From assembly GCA_009842375.1 (NCBI GenBank), contig VYFM01000514.1:1-9867 (forward strand): a stretch of 9,867 nucleotides of DNA, in the 5' to 3' direction. The translations under genes and the position numbers were made by a program. Source of the DNA: Candidatus Poribacteria bacterium. GTDB taxonomy: Bacteria > Poribacteria > WGA-4E > WGA-3G. The notes under the pieces were generated by a model that was not told the DNA's origin, did not search any database, and saw nothing but the letters and a program-made list of their open reading frames with translations. Positions 1 to 4,733 of this stretch are shown here, in pieces (within the stretch, counting starts at the first letter, position 1; each line of letters starts with the position of its first letter).

Positions 1-71
1 TGGTAAGGCTGATACGCATATACTATCAGATTTACTATTACAGTCTATATATTCTTCTATAGGAGAAACAA

Positions 72-902
72 ATGAAACGAATATGTTTTCTTATGTTAAC
101 AATAACATCCTGTTTATGTTTCGTGTTTAGTTTTACAAATCTGGCATCTGCTCAAGGCGAGGCTAATGTAAAAGGCGGTCCTTTGAAAGAAGCTGATTTT
201 TTCACTAAACCACCAGGCACAGTAGACGAAGACCACTCTGGTTTTGACACATGGATCAGCAAGTGGTATGGACCTGATGGAAATTACACAAATACTGGTG
301 GTCCAGGAAACGTTATAAGAAGAGATCTCATTGACGAAGGCACTGATAGCAAACTGACACAGGTTACACTATCTACACTAGCCGGTTTGCAGAAAACAAA
401 AAATATGGATGAGATTAATTGGGGAGATGCTAACGGAGGTCCTCGAAAATGGACTGTCTTTGAATTAGATCCTAATAATGCCTCTAACATGAATAGGGAT
501 GGACCTGTCGATAACATTGACATCTACGGTATCCTTGTAATTGATGCACCGAAGGCGATGACGTCTGTAATGTCACCCGCCCACGATAATAATGCACAAA
601 TCTGGATTAACGGCGAAAAATGGTATTATCACCCCGATTGGACCGGCGGCGCAAAAAGGGTTGACTACAACGTTGAAATCAAGCTCGAGAAAGGTGCTAA
701 CGTGTTGCTATACCGGGTAAGTGAAGGTGGAGGAGATGCTTACATGAACATCCATTTTGACGATGCCACACATGATACCGTTGACATCTATCCTGATGCA
801 GCTACAAACAAACAGGAATTCTTCCAGGAAATAGATGGAGTTTTGCCTGTACAACCGGTTGGTAAGTTGACTACCATTTGGGCAGATATTAAGCGGAATT
901 AA
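72..902 (+). CDS. Secreted protein with PA14-like/sugar-binding-type beta module
   Basis: This 276-residue protein starts with a clear signal peptide: a KR pair, a hydrophobic core at residues 4-24, and an ASA cleavage motif at 25-27 followed by Q28. It is therefore probably exported. The start is supported by an AGGAG-type ribosome site at 61-65, seven bases before the ATG. Residues about 150-230 form a beta-rich module with AQIWINGEKW, a turn, then LEKGANVLLYRVSEGGG. The pattern 'D-x-x-x-x-I-W-x-N-G ... L-x-x-G-x-N-x-L-x-x-x-V' recalls PA14/galactose-binding-like modules, and the fragment at 4052-4459 shows it too. The C-terminus ends GKLTTIWADIKRN, a tail also found in the propeller protein encoded at 1696-1134. 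No catalytic motif is visible. The exact ligand is unknown; carbohydrate binding is only an inference from the fold-like pattern. Confidence 0.85.
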   Translation: MKRICFLMLTITSCLCFVFSFTNLASAQGEANVKGGPLKEADFFTKPPGTVDEDHSGFDTWISKWYGPDGNYTNTGGPGNVIRRDLIDEGTDSKLTQVTLSTLAGLQKTKNMDEINWGDANGGPRKWTVFELDPNNASNMNRDGPVDNIDIYGILVIDAPKAMTSVMSPAHDNNAQIWINGEKWYYHPDWTGGAKRVDYNVEIKLEKGANVLLYRVSEGGGDAYMNIHFDDATHDTVDIYPDAATNKQEFFQEIDGVLPVQPVGKLTTIWADIKRN

Positions 903-937
903 TCTACAACCCACTCTTTTTCTATGACTTATCGCTT

Positions 938-970
938 GGTGAATAGGAATAATCTATTTTCCTATTCACC
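938..970 (+). terminator. Perfect 12-bp stem-loop, likely terminator of the 72-902 gene
   Basis: GGTGAATAGGAA (938-949) pairs perfectly with TTCCTATTCACC (959-970) around a nine-base loop. It lies 36 bases after the stop codon and is followed by the T-rich stretch GATTTTAATT. It sits in a gap between convergent genes. The stem is AU-rich and the T tract is interrupted, so termination strength is uncertain. Confidence 0.6.
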
Positions 971-1010
971 GATTTTAATTATAGAACTCATAGCGAGTAA
1001 CATCTATGAA

Positions 1011-1696
1011 TCATTGAAAGTAACCCGATAGTTTATCATAGAATAAGCTAAATACCGACGAACTGGTGGAGAAAATCAACAGACTGCTACGGGAAAAGGA
1101 TAGAGTAGCCGTCGCAGCAGAACTCTGAAGTAGCTGTTTTATCGCACCCCACTGCGTTTGCATCTTACCTTTAGGTGAAACAGAAAGCACATCATCACTG
1201 ATCCAATCTACCGTAACATCATCTTGTTCTGTATCGGTCAATTGTGTCAACGTGCCTGTATCAATATGGTATTTGTAGATATTCAGAATAGGGTAATCTT
1301 CTTGTTTCGGTGGTGGTTCGTTTATCGGATACTTATGTGCACTGAATACAATGTATTTGCCATCCGGTGAAAAGGCAGGGTAACGATCATTTATCCCTAC
1401 AGGCGGTGCGGTGATCTCTCGCATACTACCGCCATTGGCATCCCTCAAATAGATTGAACTACGCACAGTATACACAATGGATTTACCGTCTGGCGACCAT
1501 CTGGGAGACCGTGCCCGCGATTGATTCGTCAACAGCGTGACGTTGCTACCATCATCGTCCATGACGTAAAATCCATCCGTGGGTGTTATTATATTAAAAC
1601 CGGGCACCTCTGAATTGAAAAGAATTTTGGCATTTGCTTCTATTGAAACAAAAAAAATAGGAAAAAACTGAATATACATGCCGTAAGTAAACGCAT
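1011..1696 (-). pseudogene. Short TolB/PD40-type beta-propeller secreted protein, frameshifted, with altered C-terminus
   Basis: The main frame shows TolB/WD40-like (PD40) repeats: FYVMDDDGSN, then PRWSPDGKSIVYT, then YPAFSPDGKYIVFSA and a final TGTLTQLTD strand set. Such propellers are usually periplasmic or extracellular and bind proteins or sugars. The true start is probably the ATG at 1696, preceded by AGGAG (1703-1707) with a six-base gap. It opens a signal peptide, MRLLTACIFSFFLFFLF, which hits a stop because one base is missing near the A8 run at 1650-1657. Adding one base joins it to SIEANAKILF and the propeller. The family-like end is GKMQTQWGAIKQ, finishing at 1134; the 40 residues after it are S/L/F-rich and look like antisense of another sequence. 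It has about three repeats, far fewer than a full TolB propeller. It lies 56 bases downstream of the 2497-1753 gene, probably in one operon. Confidence 0.7.
1042..1128 (+). pseudogene. Possible C-terminal remnant of a helical protein, opposite the propeller gene's tail
   Basis: This 28-codon open stretch follows a TAG at 1039-1041, lacks a start codon and ends in TGA at 1126-1128. It reads as a charged amphipathic helix (ELVEKINRLLREKDRVAVAAEL). On the other strand the same bases give a low-complexity S/L/F-rich extension of the propeller protein. That asymmetry suggests the plus frame was the coding one and that foreign DNA replaced the end of the propeller gene. I do not recognise the family, and a 28-codon run could arise by chance. 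Confidence 0.25.
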
Positions 1697-1714
1697 TGTG
1701 TGCTCCTTTGGTTG

Positions 1715-1740
1715 TGGAAGGGAATGCACATCCCCTTCCA
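1715..1740 (-). promoter_or_regulatory. Perfect 8-bp intergenic hairpin between two co-oriented genes
   Basis: TGGAAGGG (1715-1722) and CCCTTCCA (1733-1740) are perfect inverted repeats around a ten-base loop. They lie in the 56-base gap between the 2497-1753 gene and the propeller gene starting at 1696. No T-run follows on the minus strand, so it is not a standard intrinsic terminator. It could be an mRNA-processing or stabilising hairpin that sets expression of the second gene. The role is inferred from position only. Confidence 0.4.
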
Positions 1741-1752
1741 TAGCAGAATTTA

Positions 1753-2497
1753 TCAATTGTCGTTAATATCAAAACTTGCTGAACCTACTGCGTTCCAAGT
1801 CGCCACACCCACAAAGATGCGGACGTATCCATCACCTGTCCATTCATCCTCACCCGTTATCTTCCCTATATCTTTTGAAGGACTGCCGGACGCACCATAA
1901 GATTCATCTTGCTCAATAACATCTGGCGGTGGTGTCTCTTCAGCAGGTTGCCCTTGTTGCACCATTTTTATAGACGGTGAGTCTAAATTTGCCTGTCACA
2001 TCCCGATCTTGATTTGTTGGATTATATCCTAAAATGTGACCAGACATGTTGAGATTACTACCGTCATAGGTGATATTATAGAGGTAGGCGGCACCGTGCA
2101 CACCATGACTCCAGCCATCGTCTACTACAGGTTTGTACACGCTGAAAGCATGGTTCGCAGTATCATCCGAGGATTCCACAAACTGCACGACTGCCCTGAT
2201 AACATAATTTTCGCCTTTAAGACTGCCCACAAATGAGCCAAGATCAACATTCACAAAGGTTACACCCTCGCCATGCGTACTGGTCATTACATAGTTATTG
2301 TTTACATGCCAATCTATAAAGTGTATGTCTTCATCCGTTGATAAATGCGCGGAGACGTTCGCACCATCACCCCAATCATTAGGGACAGATGCAGACAACG
2401 ATGTAATAGAAGCAGCCTCACTACTTACAACACCCATAAGCAATAGAACAGCGATTACCACTGCAATCAAGATTGTCTTGAACTTTAATTGAAACAT
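1753..2497 (-). pseudogene. Exported beta-sandwich protein of unknown function, split by a +1 frameshift
   Basis: The first frame starts at the ATG at 2497 (MFQLKFKTIL), chosen over the upstream in-frame start at 2518 because GAGG at 2506-2509 lies eight bases before it. A signal sequence or anchor (TILIAVVIAVLLLMGVV, SSEAAS) is followed by a beta-rich domain: NVSAHLSTDEDIHFIDWHV, then VDLGSFVGSLKGENYVIRA. This frame ends at RATC, stop near 1940. The protein clearly continues one frame over, with GQPAEETPPPDVIEQDESYG and then DGYVRIFVGVATWN, ending at 1753. The distance from 2497 to 1753 is 745 bases, a multiple of three plus one, so removing a single base around 1945-1970 restores about 247 residues. 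A T5 run at 1965-1969 lies there. I recall similar signal-peptide plus 'PPP...ESY' proteins in Poribacteria, without known function. The downstream partner is the propeller gene. Confidence 0.65.
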
Positions 2498-2518
2498 TTG
2501 TTTTTCCTCTTGGCACAC

Positions 2519-3424
2519 TAAAAGAATGCCGGTATTTTAACAATCAACATCTGGGATGCCGTTGATTTTTTCACTATCTAAGATTAATAAGTGATTTGAA
2601 GGAGGTGTACTTCATTTGAGCACGACTCCTATTTCTCTCTACTTACTATATTCGTTTTCATCAAGAAATCTTTAGTACTTTTTCAGTTTTGTTGGACAAT
2701 GTAACGTAGACATTCTTATTACTGTCCTCATGTGAAGGCAGTATACGCATCTAACGTGCTGCTTTTAACCTTAGAATCTGATACAGATTCACATAGTGAT
2801 AAGGAATTTAGCTACCAAGACTTGCTGTTTCATACGTATAAACTCCTTTGGTAAATCGTTCATACGAAAAGTTCAATAATGATTATGATCTTTAACTGAT
2901 CCGTTTACTCCGCAATTTGGAGGGAAGTAGTTTTTGACTTTACACTCTTTATAGACGATACACCAGCCCAATATCTGAAACGACGAAGTAATAAATCCTG
3001 TATACCGTCCATTATAAAAAAAGCATCTGGATACAAAGGATCAGCGGTTTACTCCTATCTGCTAACGGTATATACATACCAAAAATAACACACACCATAA
3101 CGATGTTGATAGGGTTGTTACCCATGAATTGATTACATATTTAAACAATTGCACCTAAAGTGCCATCCATGCCACAGTTTGGTTGTTATGTTACACTTTC
3201 TGCGTAGCATTCCTGCAATGAAATATATTATGTTTCATCTAAAATTCACAAAACTAATTGAAGTTATAGGGTTATAGTAAATTTTACAAAATCATTCAGT
3301 TTTAAGTTTCCTCAACGCCTGTTATGAAAGTTGTGACTGAGAGGACACTCTTACAGAAGAAAGGATTTGAGTAATAACTCACTTCCATTCGAAAAAAGGA
3401 GTTGTCAAAGACTAATCGAGAATG
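2519..3424. other. AT-rich stretch without a supportable gene
   Basis: About 900 bases hold no open frame with a ribosome site or recognisable protein pattern. I saw only small palindromes, such as GAATCTG-ATA-CAGATTC (2774-2790) and GGTAT-ATAC-ATACC (3067-3080). Base use is visibly more AT-rich than in the flanking genes. The 5' end should carry the promoter for the 2497 gene, but I could not pick a convincing one. The region may be decayed coding DNA; I found no recognisable trace of what it was. Confidence 0.5.
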
Positions 3425-3453
3425 TTGCAGTTTTACCCATTATATGCTAAAAT
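3425..3453 (+). promoter_or_regulatory. Sigma70-like promoter for the Uma2 gene
   Basis: TTGCAG (3425-3430) and TAAAAT (3448-3453) are separated by exactly 17 bases, matching the usual -35/-10 layout with four and five of six consensus bases. Transcription would start near 3460, giving a leader of about 30 bases that contains the AGGAG ribosome site at 3480-3484, six bases before the ATG. The call is by pattern only. Confidence 0.5.
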
Positions 3454-3490
3454 GCATATACAACACATAACTATCATTTAGGAGACAGGC

Positions 3491-4066
3491 ATGTCATCTG
3501 TTGCAGCCGAAAAATACATCACACCTGAAGAATACCTTGCAGCGGAGCGCAGAGCAAAGGTCAAAAGCGAATATATCTATGGTGAGATATTCGCGATGTC
3601 TGGGGCAAGTAACGCACATAACATTATCACGGTGGAAATAACCACTGAACTGAACATCCAATTAAGACCTCATGGCTGCTTCGTTTACAGTGGGGATATG
3701 CGTGTTCGCACAAGTCGGACAGGTTCCTATTTCTACCCAGATGTCGTTGTTGTGTGTGATAAACCACGTTTTGAAGATAATGTTTTTGACACCCTCTTGA
3801 ACCCTACACTTATTGTGGAGGTGCTTTCACCATCAACCGAAGCGTTTGACAGGGGCGAAAAATTCGCACATTATCAGGAACTTGTGTCCTTGCGAGAGTA
3901 TATCCTTGTATCACAAGATAGAATGCGTGTTGAGCACCATCGATTGGTTGAAGCACAGTGGATAGGAAAGATATTTGAGGCACCGGAAGATGTTCTGAAG
4001 TTCAACTCAATTAATTGCGAATTGCCACTTCAGGATATATATACGCGCGTTTTATTTTCTGATTGA
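3491..4066 (+). CDS. Uma2-family (DUF820) PD-(D/E)XK endonuclease-like protein
   Basis: This intact 191-residue protein has the length and layout of the Uma2 family, a restriction-endonuclease-like fold widespread in cyanobacteria and Poribacteria. Residues 9-32 carry the family opening, Y-I-T-P-E-E-Y-L then KSEYIYGEIFAMSGAS. Tyr82-Pro83-Asp84 (YPDVVVV) and Glu110 in VEVLSPST supply the acidic residues of the PD-(D/E)XK site. Lys124 in DRGEKFAHY is the likely basic partner, and an EYILVSQD strand follows. All expected motifs are present, so the protein could be active, but the biological substrate of this family is not firmly known. It stands alone behind its own promoter. Its stop overlaps the end of the convergent secreted-protein fragment by 15 bases, suggesting rearrangement placed them together. 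Such genes are often multicopy. Confidence 0.85.
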   Translation: MSSVAAEKYITPEEYLAAERRAKVKSEYIYGEIFAMSGASNAHNIITVEITTELNIQLRPHGCFVYSGDMRVRTSRTGSYFYPDVVVVCDKPRFEDNVFDTLLNPTLIVEVLSPSTEAFDRGEKFAHYQELVSLREYILVSQDRMRVEHHRLVEAQWIGKIFEAPEDVLKFNSINCELPLQDIYTRVLFSD

Positions 4067-4459
4067 AGCATCGTTAATTTTCAAATCTTTAAATGGTTTT
4101 CCGTCAGCATCCGTAATTCGCAAATGGAATCCCCAATCTATTTCCTCATTGCAAACCTTGACGAGAATGGCATTTTTGCCTGGTTTAAGCGTTACCGGAA
4201 TAGTGTGCCTGTCAAGTATTGCAGCTTCAGCGTTAGTAATCGTGAACACTTCTTTGCCATTTAGCCATATTTTTGATTGGTCATCACTGCTAAATCGGAA
4301 AAACACTTCTCGTTCATCAGAGGAGGTTACGGTTGCTCATGCGTAGGAAACACACCAATTGACGTTACTACCAAGATCAATAAAGCCATCGAAAACATCA
4401 AAGGTTTTGCGTGCGTCATCACTACCGAATTTGACTTCAATACTTGGCTTGAAGCCTTT
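4052..4459 (-). pseudogene. Truncated secreted protein C-terminus with PA14-like module and in-frame stop
   Basis: The readable frame runs from about 4459 down to the TAA at 4052, interrupted by an in-frame TGA at 4337-4339. Before the stop it reads FDVFDGFIDLGSNVNWCVSYA. After it come SSDEREVFFRFSSDDQSKIW, LNGKEVF, then IPVTLKPGKNAILVKVCNEE and WGFHLRITDADG. This 'R-x-x-S-D-D-x-x-K-I-W-L-N-G ... L-K-x-G-x-N-x-x-L-V-K-V-C-N' pattern is a module I associate with secreted Poribacteria and planctomycete-type proteins. A weaker version occurs in the 72-902 product. There is no start codon or signal peptide: the 5' part is missing where the IS630 remnant begins. The strand and homology on both sides of the TGA make a nonsense mutation likelier than separate genes. 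Confidence 0.7.
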
Positions 4460-4686
4460 TTATGTCCACGGCTGTCTGTCTCAGACTGGTGGTTCTTGAT
4501 AATGCCAAGATCCACAAGACGCATCGGACCCGTGAGTTGATAGAAGCATCGGGAGCAGAGGTCCCGTTTTTGCCACCTTATTCACCTGACTACAATCCGA
4601 TTGAACACGACTTTGCCAATATCAAACGGCTTAGAGAATATAATGCAGATAGAACCATTGATGAAGTTATAAACATGTATCATTAA
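4427..4686 (+). pseudogene. IS630-family (DDE_3) transposase C-terminal remnant with a frameshift
   Basis: The end of an IS630/Tc1-mariner type transposase is visible in two frames. The first gives FNTWLEAFLCPRLSVSD. After about 4487 the reading continues one frame over with VVLDNAKIHKTHRTRELIEA, then VPFLPPYSPDYNPIEHDFAN and a natural-looking end EVINMYH at 4686. A single missing base at about 4487 explains the switch and would restore SD-x-VVLDNA. The Asp of LDNA (codon 4498-4500) and the Glu of NPIEH (4603-4605) are the second and third catalytic residues. The first Asp and the whole N-terminal helix-turn-helix are absent, so it is inactive. The left limit is approximate, because 4427-4459 can be read on both strands. 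No terminal inverted repeats were identified. Confidence 0.75.
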
Positions 4687-4733
4687 CTCTAAAGTTTACT
4701 ATAAATTGTAAGACACAGATGCAGCACAATGTC

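Noticed and set aside
1955..1975. Programmed ribosomal frameshift in the 2497-1753 gene
   Set aside because: The required shift is +1 (or -2), with no classic X-XXY-YYZ -1 slippery site or clear downstream structure, so an indel is simpler.
2774..2790. Palindrome GAATCTG-ATA-CAGATTC as an operator
   Set aside because: It has no adjacent promoter or gene start, and a single short palindrome in AT-rich DNA is weak evidence.
2895..3020. Minus-strand small open frame of about 35 codons starting MDGIQDLLLRRF
   Set aside because: It has no ribosome site and no recognisable protein pattern, and its length is expected by chance in this region.
4327..4524. Minus-strand open frame of 65 codons (MRLVDLGIIK...)
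   Set aside because: It is out of frame with both the secreted-protein fragment and the transposase remnant, which explain the same bases.
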